Assembly (NCBI RefSeq): GCF_900109545.1
Contig: NZ_FOAP01000003.1
Coordinates: 372,001-436,000, forward strand
Source: Stigmatella aurantiaca
GTDB lineage: Bacteria > Myxococcota > Myxococcia > Myxococcales > Myxococcaceae
DNA: 64,000 bases
Direction: 5' to 3'
In this document: positions 52,401 to 59,632 of the stretch, piece after piece
Layout of the letters: each line of letters begins with the position of its first letter
Numbering within the stretch: the first letter of the stretch is position 1
The notes under the pieces: generated by a model
Database searches by the model: none
What the model was told of the DNA's origin: nothing
The model's input: the letters and a program-made list of their open reading frames with translations, nothing else
Translations under genes and position numbers: made by a program

Positions 52401-54085
52401 AGGCCACGCGGCGGGGGCTGGACGGCGTCATGCGCTTCGGCGTGCTCGACATCTCCCGCCCGCCCCACGAGCAGGGCTACGAGGAGGGAACCTTCGACGC
52501 CGTCATCGCCTACAACGTGGTCCACGCGACGCGGGACGTGCGGCAGTCGCTCCAGAACGCCGGGGCGTTGCTGCGTGCCGGCGGGTTGCTGGGCCTGGTG
52601 GAGGCGGTGCGGCTCTCGCGCTGGGACGTGCTCTCCTGGGGGCTGGCCGAGGGCTGGTGGTACTTCGACGACGGCTTCCGGAAGGACTCGCCCCTGCTCC
52701 CGCTGTCCGGCTGGGAGGGCGTCCTGAAGACGCTGGACTTCGAGGCCCTGGAACTCTTTCCCCAGGCGGAAGCGGTGCGCGAGCAGGTGGACCACGGGCT
52801 CGTGCTCGCCCGGCGCCAGGAGGCCCGGACCTCCGCCCAGAAGCCCCCGGTCCTCTCGCCGCAGGCACCCCTGGCGGCCTCCGCCAGCGCCCGCCACCCC
52901 CGCCCGGAGCTGGCCATGGCGTACCTCGCGCCCCGGACGGGGCTCGAGCAGCGCATCGCCGGCATCTGCGAGGAATTGCTCGGCGTGGCCCCGGTGGGCG
53001 TGCAGGACGACTTCGTGGCGCTGGGCGGCGACTCGCTCATCGTCCTGCGCTTGATGGACCGGCTGGAGCAGGAGCTGGGCCAGTCCGTGCCGGTGGGGAC
53101 GGCCTTCAGCGGGCTGACCGTGGAGCGGCTGGCCCATTCGGTGGAGGGAACCCCCCGGGCCGAGGAGTCCTCCCTGCTGGTGCCCCTCCAGACGCGGGGC
53201 ACGAGGCCGCCGCTGTTCTTCGTGCACCCGGCCGGGGGCGTGGCGTTTCCATTCTTCGAGCTGGCGCGCCAGCTCGGGGCGGATCAGCCCTTCTACGGCT
53301 TGCAGGCCCTGGGGCTGGATGGGCAGTCCGCGCCCGACGAGCGCGTGGAGGACATGGCCCGGCGCTACATCGCGGCGATTCGAAGCGTTCAGCCGCGCGG
53401 GCCCTACTTCCTGGGCGGCTTCTCGTTCGGGTGCCTGGTGGCCTACGAGATGGCGCAGCAGCTCACGGAGGCCGGCGAGCCGATCGGCCTGCTGGCCATC
53501 GTGGACGAGCCGGCGCCGCTGGCGGGCCACCGGCCCACGCCCTGGATGATGACCCGCTTCCTGACGGCGGGGGTGGCCCGCTCCCTCTGGCCGCACCTGC
53601 ACGACTACCTCTACCTGGCGAACGCCACACGCAAGCGCGAGGCGCCGCGCCTGCCCAACCGGCTCCGGGTGTCCCCCCGGATGCTGGAGACCTTCCTGGC
53701 CCGCTCGGCGCTGGCGAACTTCGTTCCCGAGGACTCGCGGGGGCTGGCCCTGCGCCAGGGGGCGCTGCTGCCCATGGTCCAGCTCTTCCTCCTGCACGTG
53801 CGCGAGGCCTTCGCGTACGAGCCCCGGGCCTACGCCCACCGGGTGACGCTCTTCTCCACGGACGAGGTGCGCAACGGCCGGGGGCTCCGCAACCCGATGA
53901 TGGGCTGGGACAAGCTGGCGGCGGGCGGCGTGGAGTCCCACCCGGTCCCGGGCGACCACTTCTCCTTGCTGAAGCCGCCCCACGTCCAGGTCTTCGCCCG
54001 GAAGCTCTCCGAGTGCCTGGCGAAAGCCCAACTGTCCCCGCAGGCGCAGCGTCCTTCACCCTTGATCGAGAGTCCCCATGCCTGA
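49466..54085 (+). CDS. Type I polyketide synthase module: KS-degenerate AT-MT-ACP-TE
   Basis: 1539 residues; the ATG overlaps the NRPS stop (ATGAGTAA). KS, 10-430: Cys185 (QTACSTS), His321 (EAHGTGT), and His in KSNFGHLNTAAG, all intact. AT remnant, about 525-740: the nucleophile elbow reads GQGPGE instead of GHSxGE, so the catalytic Ser is gone; the segment is shortened by roughly 100 residues and the active-site His region is missing. Methyltransferase, about 760-1120: ILELGGGQGLLT plus AVIAYNVVHATRDVRQ, with LLGLVEAVRLS afterwards. ACP, about 1155-1230 (DDFVALGGDSLIVL). TE, 1245-1525: GGFSFG nucleophile, acidic residue after beta-6 (IVDEPAP), His in PGDHFSLL. It would add one methylated C2 unit and release the chain. 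Confidence 0.94.
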   Translation: MSKAEVETDTAPTGIAIIGMAGRFPGARDLDAFWRNLREGVESITRLTEAQLQAAGIAEAQRRHPRYVAARGLLEGVDLFDADFFQINPREAALMDPQQRLFLESAWEALESAGYEAGRFAGPIGLFAGAGGAGYLLHHVAPQSDSHELLESLGSVLGNDKDHLTTRVAYKLNFRGPVITVQTACSTSLVAVQLACQALLDFQCDMALAGGVSIAFPLGTGYLTQEGHILSPDGHCRPFDAGAQGTVPADGVGVVVLKRLEDALADGDTIRAVILGAAVNNDGSSKVGYTAPSIDGQAEVIQLAHALAGVEARSISYVEAHGTGTALGDAIEIAALKQAFRRAGPAQGFCSIGSVKSNFGHLNTAAGVASLIKTALALEHRLLPPSLHFQGNDPKFGLEDSPFTVNAAATAWREGATRRRAGVSSFAMGGTNAHAVLEEAPPRPPGSPAKPCQLLVLSARTGSALEAMKQRLHAHLKAHPEVALADVAYTLQVGRRAFPHRFAVTCRETGDALRALQAPSGTEAAPETPPGVAFLFPGEGVEHLGAAEALYRTEAVFREEVDRCTRLFQARHGLDLHGMFTADVTAWEPVRAEAALFTVGHALARWWMALGVKPVALLGQGPGELVAACLSEAFSLEDALARVVARGRWTQGSLEALPSVVREGHLLLEVGTGESLGALARRHGAPLLASLPVKATWDAVGRLWMAGVPIDWSALHEGQRRYRVPLPTYPFERRRHWLGRAVEAPALGTLEETIRQELGIESLERHPGLTEGLRALCSSHLCAYLQANGIGTHVSAVHGRQALREQLGIQPRFHKLFDAMLAGLAEDGILQLQGEEVRFLREGGTLEAPARIRRRLDEAHPRFQGLFEFVEHCLGSYDAALRGKVEAISVLYPGGSSQFLQQCKARTAEHSHERIYLQLLQEALRRLAHATPGRRLRILELGGGQGLLTWPALAALKGVDLEYHFTDLGRAFVEDARREATRRGLDGVMRFGVLDISRPPHEQGYEEGTFDAVIAYNVVHATRDVRQSLQNAGALLRAGGLLGLVEAVRLSRWDVLSWGLAEGWWYFDDGFRKDSPLLPLSGWEGVLKTLDFEALELFPQAEAVREQVDHGLVLARRQEARTSAQKPPVLSPQAPLAASASARHPRPELAMAYLAPRTGLEQRIAGICEELLGVAPVGVQDDFVALGGDSLIVLRLMDRLEQELGQSVPVGTAFSGLTVERLAHSVEGTPRAEESSLLVPLQTRGTRPPLFFVHPAGGVAFPFFELARQLGADQPFYGLQALGLDGQSAPDERVEDMARRYIAAIRSVQPRGPYFLGGFSFGCLVAYEMAQQLTEAGEPIGLLAIVDEPAPLAGHRPTPWMMTRFLTAGVARSLWPHLHDYLYLANATRKREAPRLPNRLRVSPRMLETFLARSALANFVPEDSRGLALRQGALLPMVQLFLLHVREAFAYEPRAYAHRVTLFSTDEVRNGRGLRNPMMGWDKLAAGGVESHPVPGDHFSLLKPPHVQVFARKLSECLAKAQLSPQAQRPSPLIESPHA

Positions 54086-55283
54086 GTCCAAGAAAGACAA
54101 ACAGCAGCCGGAGCGGATGCGAATCCTTGCCTTCGACGGCGGCCCCAGCTCGCTCATCACCCTCCGGGTGCTCCGGGAAATCGAGGTGATGTTCCCCGGC
54201 TTCCTCGAACGCACGCGCATGTTCTCAGGGACGTCCCTGGGCGCCTTCGTCAGCCTGTACCTGGCGCATGCCTTGACGCTCAAGCAGCGCAAGGGGGACA
54301 CGTCTCCCAGCAGTGTTCAAATCATTGATGACTGCATCGAGTTCAACGACAGGATTACCCGGCAGTTCAAGGTCCGGCCCATCAACGTCCTGAGGGTCGC
54401 GTCGGGGCTCCTGCCGCTGTATGACGGCGAGGGCATCCGCTCCATCCTGGAGGAGACCTTCGGCGAGGCGAAGCTGTGTGAGCTGGATCGGATGGTGGTC
54501 ATCGAGGCCTTCGACTCGACCGTCTGGCGCAAGACGACCTACCACCAGTTCCCGCCCGAGGCGGACGTCCTCACCACCATCGTGGACGCGGCCCTGGCGA
54601 GCTCCGCGTTTCCGGTGCTCATGCCGCTCTACCGCTCGGGCACCAACCTGGGCGAGCGCGGCAACAACCTCATGATGGATGGGGCGCTCTCCAACAACAG
54701 CACCGCGATGACGGCCCTGTCCGATGCGCTGCTCTACTTCGCCTACCAGGACGGCCACGACGCGATGGAGGACACCCAGTCCGAGGCCCGGTACCTGCCC
54801 CGGGTGTCCATCCTCTCGCTGGGCTGTACGCCGCAGTCGGCCAAGTGGTTCGAGAAGTGGTCGGAGATCAGCGCCTCGCTGAGCATGTTCCTGGACTCCC
54901 TGCTCCTGGGCCACCCCCGGCGGCCCATGCTCAAGCAGAGCTATGGGTGGCTCTGGCTGCTCCTGCACAACGTCCGGGCCGCCATGGCCTTTGTCGAGGG
55001 CGGCGCCCAGTCCGACGTGCGCTACGCCACGGAGCTCCTGGGCCCCTTCCGCTTCTTCCGCTTCCGGCCGGACCTCAACGCGCTGGATGTCATGTTGAGC
55101 CTGGTGGGAAACCCAGACACGGTGATTCGCCAGTCCGCGGAGACGGCCCGCCTCACCTGGGGACAGGAGTTCGAGGCCTATGAGCTGCTGCAGAAGCAGC
55201 CCCCCTCGCTGCGTAAACCCTGGCACCACCTGCTGAGCTGGGTGGAGGAATACTGGATGAACGCTCCCCCTCCCACCGAGTAA
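54078..55283 (+). CDS. Patatin-like acyl hydrolase, translationally coupled to the PKS
   Basis: 401 residues; its ATG overlaps the PKS stop by 8 bases (ATGCCTGA), so it belongs to the NRPS/PKS operon. Patatin fold: AFDGGPSSLITLRVL (oxyanion region, with the usual Arg-Gly replaced by Ser-Ser), nucleophile elbow FSGTSLGAFVS (G-x-S-x-G, Ser about residue 52), catalytic Asp in MMDGALSNN (D-G-A/G). No signal peptide, so it is cytoplasmic and can reach the assembly line. It may hydrolyse or transfer an acyl group of the product, edit stalled intermediates, or modify membrane lipids for export or resistance. It should not be read as a TE homologue: its fold and Ser/Asp dyad are different. Confidence 0.9.
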   Translation: MPESKKDKQQPERMRILAFDGGPSSLITLRVLREIEVMFPGFLERTRMFSGTSLGAFVSLYLAHALTLKQRKGDTSPSSVQIIDDCIEFNDRITRQFKVRPINVLRVASGLLPLYDGEGIRSILEETFGEAKLCELDRMVVIEAFDSTVWRKTTYHQFPPEADVLTTIVDAALASSAFPVLMPLYRSGTNLGERGNNLMMDGALSNNSTAMTALSDALLYFAYQDGHDAMEDTQSEARYLPRVSILSLGCTPQSAKWFEKWSEISASLSMFLDSLLLGHPRRPMLKQSYGWLWLLLHNVRAAMAFVEGGAQSDVRYATELLGPFRFFRFRPDLNALDVMLSLVGNPDTVIRQSAETARLTWGQEFEAYELLQKQPPSLRKPWHHLLSWVEEYWMNAPPPTE

Positions 55284-55296
55284 GCCCACTCTTTCT

Positions 55297-55317
55297 TGCC
55301 TGGTGAATTGTCAGGCA
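55297..55317 (+). terminator. Hairpin after the biosynthetic operon
   Basis: TGCCTG (55297-55302) pairs with CAGGCA (55312-55317) around a 9-base loop, 14 bases after the patatin stop. There is no T-run, but it sits where the operon should end, just before a new gene with its own upstream region containing two ATCGAT words (55351-55356, 55374-55379). Confidence 0.4.
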
Positions 55318-55377
55318 TGGGCGAGGCCCGGCGGGTGGGGTGGAGTAGGCATCGATTTGTTGGGATCGTGACTATCG

Positions 55378-56946
55378 ATGACCTATTCCGGACTTCCTTC
55401 TCGAACCCTCTTCCGCCGTACCCTTCCCTCCCTCTCCTGGCTGCCGTTCATGGGCCTGGCGCTGGCCCTCTCTGGGACCGAGGCCCTGGCCTCGGATGAT
55501 GGAATCGGTGCACAGAACCGGCCGGATCTTGCCTTCGCGAGCGTGGCTCCCCAGCGCATCTTCCACGTGTCCACGAGTGGCAGTGATGGAAACCCAGGCA
55601 CGGCCACTCAGCCGTGGCGGACGCTGAACTACGCGGCCACGCGGCTGCGGGCCGGCGAGGCCGCCTATGTGCACGCGGGCACGTATTCCGAGCGCGTGTC
55701 CATTGGCTCCAGCTCCGCGGACGGCACCGCCACGGCGCCCATCCAACTGCTGGGGGCCCCGGGCGAGGCGAAGCCCATCATCCGCGGCGGGGATTCCAAG
55801 ACGGGCGCCATGCTGCGCCTGCAGCGCCGGTACTGGGTGGTGTCTGGCTTCAACATCCAGGCGGCGGGCTCGCAGACGCACGGCGTGCGGTTCGAGGGGG
55901 CGCGCAACTCGGTGGTGCGCGACACCGAGGTGGCGGGTGGCACCGGGCCCTCGGCGGTGGTGTTCTACTCGGGCGCCAGCGACATCGGCTTCCTGAACAA
56001 CAAGGTCCACGACTACACCTGGAGCGGCAAGGACAGCCACGGCATGTTGGTGCTGCCGGACACCGCCCGCATCCTCATCCAGGGCACCGAGTCCTGGGGC
56101 AACGGCGGCGACTCGTTCCAGTGCCAGGGCACGGACACCGCCACGGGCAGCGCCCACCCCACGGACATCACCCTGGAGAACAACCGCTTCCACGAGGACC
56201 GTGAGAACGCGGTGGACATCAAGACGTGTGACCGCGTCACCCTGCGGGGCAACAAGTTCTACGGCTACCGCCCCACGTCCACCGCGCCGCAGGGCGCCGC
56301 GGTGGTGATGCACTACTCGGCGCGCCGCATCCTCATGGAGGGCAACCGCCTGTGGAACAACGGGCGGGGCCTGTCGCTGGGCGGGAACATGATCCTCCGC
56401 GAGCCGGTGACGGACGTCATCGTCCGGCGCAACCTGGTGTTCGACGGCAGCACCTCGGGTGGTGGCAGCGGTGACGGGCTGCGCGTGGGGACCAGCCGGC
56501 GCGTGCGCATGCACCACAACACGCTGGCGTTCCTGCCGGTGGGCGGCATCAAGGTGGGCGATGGCTCGGACGGCCCGGCCGAGGCCACCGAGGTGTACAA
56601 CAACGTGGTGTACTCCACGCCCAAGGCGGTGGAGCTCCAGCTGAGCGGCACGACGGGGTTCAAGTCGGACCGGAACCTGGTCTACCAGGCGGGCGCCACG
56701 GCGCTGTTCCGGCTGAACGGCAAGGACACGACGCTGGAGAGCTGGCGCTCGTCCACGGGGCTGGACGGGACGAGCCGCGTGACGGATCCGCTCTTCGTGG
56801 CGGACCCGCGCAGCAACGACTTCTTCACGGTGGTGGGCTCGCCGGTGCGCAACAACGCCATGGCGCTGGCCATCCCGGCGCCGGTGCTGAGCGGCTCGGT
56901 GTGCGAGGGCACGGCGGACCTGGGCTTCCTGGAGTCCTGCAACTGA
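55378..56946 (+). CDS. Secreted right-handed parallel beta-helix protein
   Basis: 522 residues. A long N-terminal region with a hydrophobic signal core (LPFMGLALALSGTEALAS) precedes ISHVSTSGSD-like sequence (IFHVSTSGSDGNPGTATQPW), the DUF1565-type opening of pectate-lyase-like beta-helix proteins. About ten coils follow, each with N-x-V/I and short GN/NN turns (NSVVRDTEVAGG; DIGFLNNKVHDY; DITLENNRFHED; VTLRGNKFYG; RILMEGNRLWNN; VIVRRNLVFDG). There is one Cys pair in the middle and one at the C-terminus. It may be a polysaccharide lyase/hydrolase or surface protein; catalytic residues cannot be assigned without structure. The ATG lies 94 bases after the biosynthetic operon and the gene looks independent. 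Confidence 0.85.
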   Translation: MTYSGLPSRTLFRRTLPSLSWLPFMGLALALSGTEALASDDGIGAQNRPDLAFASVAPQRIFHVSTSGSDGNPGTATQPWRTLNYAATRLRAGEAAYVHAGTYSERVSIGSSSADGTATAPIQLLGAPGEAKPIIRGGDSKTGAMLRLQRRYWVVSGFNIQAAGSQTHGVRFEGARNSVVRDTEVAGGTGPSAVVFYSGASDIGFLNNKVHDYTWSGKDSHGMLVLPDTARILIQGTESWGNGGDSFQCQGTDTATGSAHPTDITLENNRFHEDRENAVDIKTCDRVTLRGNKFYGYRPTSTAPQGAAVVMHYSARRILMEGNRLWNNGRGLSLGGNMILREPVTDVIVRRNLVFDGSTSGGGSGDGLRVGTSRRVRMHHNTLAFLPVGGIKVGDGSDGPAEATEVYNNVVYSTPKAVELQLSGTTGFKSDRNLVYQAGATALFRLNGKDTTLESWRSSTGLDGTSRVTDPLFVADPRSNDFFTVVGSPVRNNAMALAIPAPVLSGSVCEGTADLGFLESCN

Positions 56947-57061
56947 TCCACTGGAACTGGGGGCTTGCGGAAGGGAAGACCTGACGCAGCCCCGGGTGCC
57001 GTTGTCCCCCTCGTGAGGGGGGGCTATCCTGGGGAAACTTCCCGTTCCCACAGGAGGCTCC

Positions 57062-57580
57062 ATGAGCCGAATTGGCGCCCTCTTCGCCGCGCTGCTGGTG
57101 CTGGCCTCCCCCAGCCTGGCGGCACCGCCCAAGGCCGAGTCCAAGCGGATCCACCTCGATGTGGTGCGCGCGGATCTGCACGATGTGCTGCGGATGCTCG
57201 CCGACGTGGGCCGGCTCAACCTCGTGGTGTCCGAGCAGGTGAAGGGCCAGGTGACGCTGAAGCTGAAGAACGTGCCCTGGCGGGAGGCGCTGGACGTGGT
57301 GCTCGCCTCGAAGGGGCTGGGCCAGGAAATCCAGGGCAACGTGCTGCGTGTGGCGCCACTGAAGGAGTTGGCCGAGGAGGCCGCCGCCCGCACCCAGGTG
57401 AAGCAGGCGCGCGAGGACGCCGCGCCGCTGAAGACCTACTTCATCCCGGTCAGCCATGCCCGCGCCGCGGAGCTGCTTCCCCACGTGCAGGCACAGCTGT
57501 CTCCCCGGGGCAGGGCGAGCGTGGACGCGCGGACCAACACGCTCATCGTCACGGACGTGGAGCCGGTGACGCTGCCCTGA
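57062..57580 (+). CDS. Orphan secretin N-terminal (STN) domain protein
   Basis: 172 residues with AGGAGG right before the ATG. The signal peptide MSRIGALFAALLVLASPSLA is followed by RIHLDVVRADLHDVLRMLADVGRLNLVVSEQVKGQVTLKLKNVPWREALDVVL, a classical secretin/TonB short N-terminal (STN) domain, then a second N-like region (YFIPVSHARAAELLPHVQAQ; DARTNTLIVTDV) as in PilQ/GspD. The protein ends there, with no secretin channel or C-terminal pilotin site. It is thus a periplasmic single- or two-domain homologue of PilQ N-domains, perhaps interacting with a secretin or the type IV pilus machine. It is complete, with start and stop in good context, and not an obvious pseudogene. Confidence 0.85.
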   Translation: MSRIGALFAALLVLASPSLAAPPKAESKRIHLDVVRADLHDVLRMLADVGRLNLVVSEQVKGQVTLKLKNVPWREALDVVLASKGLGQEIQGNVLRVAPLKELAEEAAARTQVKQAREDAAPLKTYFIPVSHARAAELLPHVQAQLSPRGRASVDARTNTLIVTDVEPVTLP

Positions 57581-57606
57581 GGGAAGCCGGGCCCGCGGAG
57601 CCACGT

Positions 57607-57621
57607 AAGGTTTCCTTAAGG
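57607..57621. promoter_or_regulatory. Palindromic AAGG/CCTT motif upstream of the dioxygenase
   Basis: AAGGTTTCCTTAAGG contains the perfect palindrome CCTTAAGG (57614-57621) and an AAGG-3-CCTT repeat (57607-57617), 58 bases before the dioxygenase start. It may be an operator or part of the promoter; too short to be sure. Confidence 0.25.
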
Positions 57622-57678
57622 TCCCTCCCGTACAAAGCCATCCAGGGTGCGGCACTTCCGCCGCGCCAAGGAGCCTGG

Positions 57679-58641
57679 ATGCGCCACAACGCCAAGAAAG
57701 ACATGTCCCCCCCGGAGCTGACCCGCCGCCGAGTGCTCGGTGGAATCGGTCTTGCCCTGGCGGCCCTGCCGCTCAGCCAGTTCCTGGCGTGCGGGAACGA
57801 CGATGACGCGGGCACGGGGCCCGGCGACGGTACCCCGGATCCTGGCGCCTGGGCCACGGGAGGCACGGCCGCGATGGTGGCCGCGAGCACCTACCCCAAC
57901 CCCTTCGCCTCGGACGCGGGGACGTGCCAGTTGACCTGCGAGGCCACCCTGGGCCCCTGCTACGCGGAGACCCTGGAGCGCAAGGACATCAGCGAGGGAC
58001 ACGATGGGTTGCCCGTCCGGCTGGCGTTCCGGGTGGTGAACGAGAGCTGTGCGCCCATCGCGGGGGCTTCGGTGGACATCTGGCATGCGGCGCCGGAAGG
58101 GCTCTACTCGGGCGAGGACGCGGATCCGTTCTGCACGGGGGATGATCCGTCGGCCACCGCCGCGCGCTGGTTCCGGGGCACGCAGACGACGGACGCGGAC
58201 GGCCGGGTGGACTTCGACTCGTGCTTCCCGGGCTGGTACAGCAGCCGGACGATTCACATCCACTTCACCGTGCGTCTCAACGGCGACGCGTACGTGACGT
58301 CTCAGCTCGTCTTCGACGACGCGCTGGATGACGAGATCATCAACACCCAGCCGCTCTACAACGCGCGTGGGCCGCGCGACACGACGAACGCGACGGACAA
58401 CGTCGTCTCGGCGGACAGCGCCCCGGACTACAGCTTCCAGACCCAGCGCATGTCCGATGGCGCGATGCTGGCCTGGAAGACCCTGGTCATCCGCTCCTCG
58501 CTCTCGAACGCCTCGTGCCAGGTGCCGGGCGGCAACGGGGGCGGCGGCCCGGGCGGCCCCGGCGGTCCTCCTCCGGGGTTCGACGGAGGCATGCCTCCCC
58601 CGCGAGATGGTGGCATGGGTCCCCCGCGCGATGGTGGCTGA
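57679..58641 (+). CDS. Exported intradiol ring-cleavage dioxygenase-like lipoprotein
   Basis: 320 residues from ATG 57679 (AAGGAG upstream); the earlier open frame overlaps the STN gene and is not coding-like. The N-terminus has a twin-arginine-type signal (TRRRVLGGIGLALAALPLSQF) ending in lipobox LAC, so a folded, metal-loaded protein is exported via Tat and lipidated. The fold is that of intradiol dioxygenases: Tyr in GPCYAETLERKDI, and FPGWYSSRTIHIHF supplies the second Tyr and the two His of the 2-Tyr/2-His ferric site. The C-terminus is a low-complexity Gly/Pro/Asp/Arg tail (GGGPGGPGGPPPG and two PPRDGG-type units). The substrate may be extracellular catechols; no other aromatic-degradation gene is near. 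Confidence 0.9.
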   Translation: MRHNAKKDMSPPELTRRRVLGGIGLALAALPLSQFLACGNDDDAGTGPGDGTPDPGAWATGGTAAMVAASTYPNPFASDAGTCQLTCEATLGPCYAETLERKDISEGHDGLPVRLAFRVVNESCAPIAGASVDIWHAAPEGLYSGEDADPFCTGDDPSATAARWFRGTQTTDADGRVDFDSCFPGWYSSRTIHIHFTVRLNGDAYVTSQLVFDDALDDEIINTQPLYNARGPRDTTNATDNVVSADSAPDYSFQTQRMSDGAMLAWKTLVIRSSLSNASCQVPGGNGGGGPGGPGGPPPGFDGGMPPPRDGGMGPPRDGG

Positions 58642-58679
58642 GCCCAGGTCTCATCGCGAAGAAGGTGCGAGCCTACCGG

Positions 58680-59132
58680 CTATGACAGGCCGTTGAGCTT
58701 CGCGAGCTCGCCCTCGGCAATCTCCCGGTAGAGCGGCACAACCTCGACGGCGAGTACGTCCTGCATCTGCTGGCGTGCACCGTCGAGGTCCCCTGAGTCT
58801 TGGAGCGCGTACATTCGGACGAGCGCGTCGTTGATTCGATTCGAGCCTTCCCGGATTCGCTTCCGAATCTCGAAGAGAAGGACGGTGGCACTCTCGGCAC
58901 TGGTGAGGGCCGTTTCCGCAGTGGCACTGCTGATCGCCACCGTTGGCGCGGCGGCCCGCAGGAGATCGCACATCCTCCCGGAGAGTTCGAGAGGCGCACC
59001 GTGAGTGAGCCGGTTTTCGATTCCCCACAGGTGATCCCAGAGCGCATCCAGTTCCTCATTCTGGAGTGTCAGGGCTTCACCCCCCATGTGAGGGTGAGGG
59101 GATGGGAGCGCGGGGAGTGCAGGATTGGCCAT
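58680..59132 (-). CDS. DUSAM-domain protein
   Basis: 150 residues. The DUSAM domain (a motif named after its duplication in Stigmatella aurantiaca) covers almost the whole length: LDALWDHLWGIENRLTHG at the start, then LLRAAAPTVAISSATAETAL, EIRKRIREGSNRINDALVRMY, LQDSGDLDGARQQMQDVLAVEVVPLYREIAEGELAKL. The family is largely restricted to Cystobacterineae and has no known function. No signal peptide or membrane segment is present. It is transcribed against the dioxygenase gene and follows a DUF4177-like gene 67 bases upstream on the same strand. Confidence 0.88.
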   Translation of the reverse strand: MANPALPALPSPHPHMGGEALTLQNEELDALWDHLWGIENRLTHGAPLELSGRMCDLLRAAAPTVAISSATAETALTSAESATVLLFEIRKRIREGSNRINDALVRMYALQDSGDLDGARQQMQDVLAVEVVPLYREIAEGELAKLNGLS

Positions 59133-59199
59133 GCTGATTGGGACCGTCGTCCGGCCAACGATCGTGCCTGTTCGAGTTGATGACTAGGATGACCACTCA

Positions 59200-59454
59200 T
59201 TATTGCCGCGATTTCTTCACCGATACGATGGCAGGAGGGGTCTTCCTGGAAGGCTCAGGGATGCGTTTGGACACAGGAGGAGAGGGTGGATGCTGGCGCT
59301 TGAAGAAAAGCGTCAGGGTGCCCGCTTCTTCTTTGAGGTGAGCGGTCACGAGCTCCCATCCCTCTTCGCCGAAGTTGTTGAGGCTCCGGGTAGCCTCGCT
59401 CTTCTGAAAGTGGGTGTGATACGGCACCGTCTCGATGTGGTACTGCCAAGTCAT
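59200..59454 (-). CDS. Small DUF4177-like protein
   Basis: 84 residues. The N-terminal 50 residues contain TWQYHIETVPYHTHFQKSE and LNNFGEEGWELVTAHLKEE, the pattern of DUF4177-type beta-alpha-beta proteins (W-x-Y-x-V-E ... L-N-x-x-G-x-E-G-W-E-L-V). The C-terminus is a basic and Pro-rich tail (KRQHPPSPPVSKRIPEPSRK). Function unknown; members are often small stress- or phage-associated proteins. It is next to the DUSAM gene, and its composition is less G+C-rich than the adjacent histidine-kinase gene. Confidence 0.8.
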   Translation of the reverse strand: MTWQYHIETVPYHTHFQKSEATRSLNNFGEEGWELVTAHLKEEAGTLTLFFKRQHPPSPPVSKRIPEPSRKTPPAIVSVKKSRQ

Positions 59455-59550
59455 TGCTGAACTCCAAGTGCTAGGTGAGCAGGCCGGTCAGAGCAGCGGA
59501 GATTTTCTTCTGGGTCGCGGGATTTTTCTAAGCGAAGGCTGGCCGCCCCA

Positions 59551-59575
59551 GCGATACCTCGGAAGAGGTATGTGC
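59551..59575. terminator. Strong stem-loop between the DUF4177-like gene and the histidine kinase
   Basis: ATACCTC (59554-59560) and GAGGTAT (59565-59571) form a perfect 7-bp stem with a GGAA tetraloop, extendable by a GC clamp at 59551-59552/59574-59575. It is the most stable short hairpin I saw in the intergenic regions. It lies about 60 bases beyond the histidine-kinase stop in the kinase's direction; there is no T-run at the expected side. The remaining 180 bases between the flanking genes show no gene. Confidence 0.4.
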
Positions 59576-59632
59576 CGTGCTGAGGAGGATCCCATCACCC
59601 GGGACACGCAAGGACCACAGGCCAATGAAGCT

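Noticed and set aside
48956-54031. Long minus-strand frame opposite the PKS
   Set aside because: The plus-strand frame has complete KS, MT, ACP and TE motifs, while the minus-strand product is a random-like His/Arg/Gly-rich sequence, as expected for an antisense shadow.
58428-58616. Gly/Pro-rich frame on the minus strand at the dioxygenase tail
   Set aside because: Mirror of the low-complexity tail of the dioxygenase.
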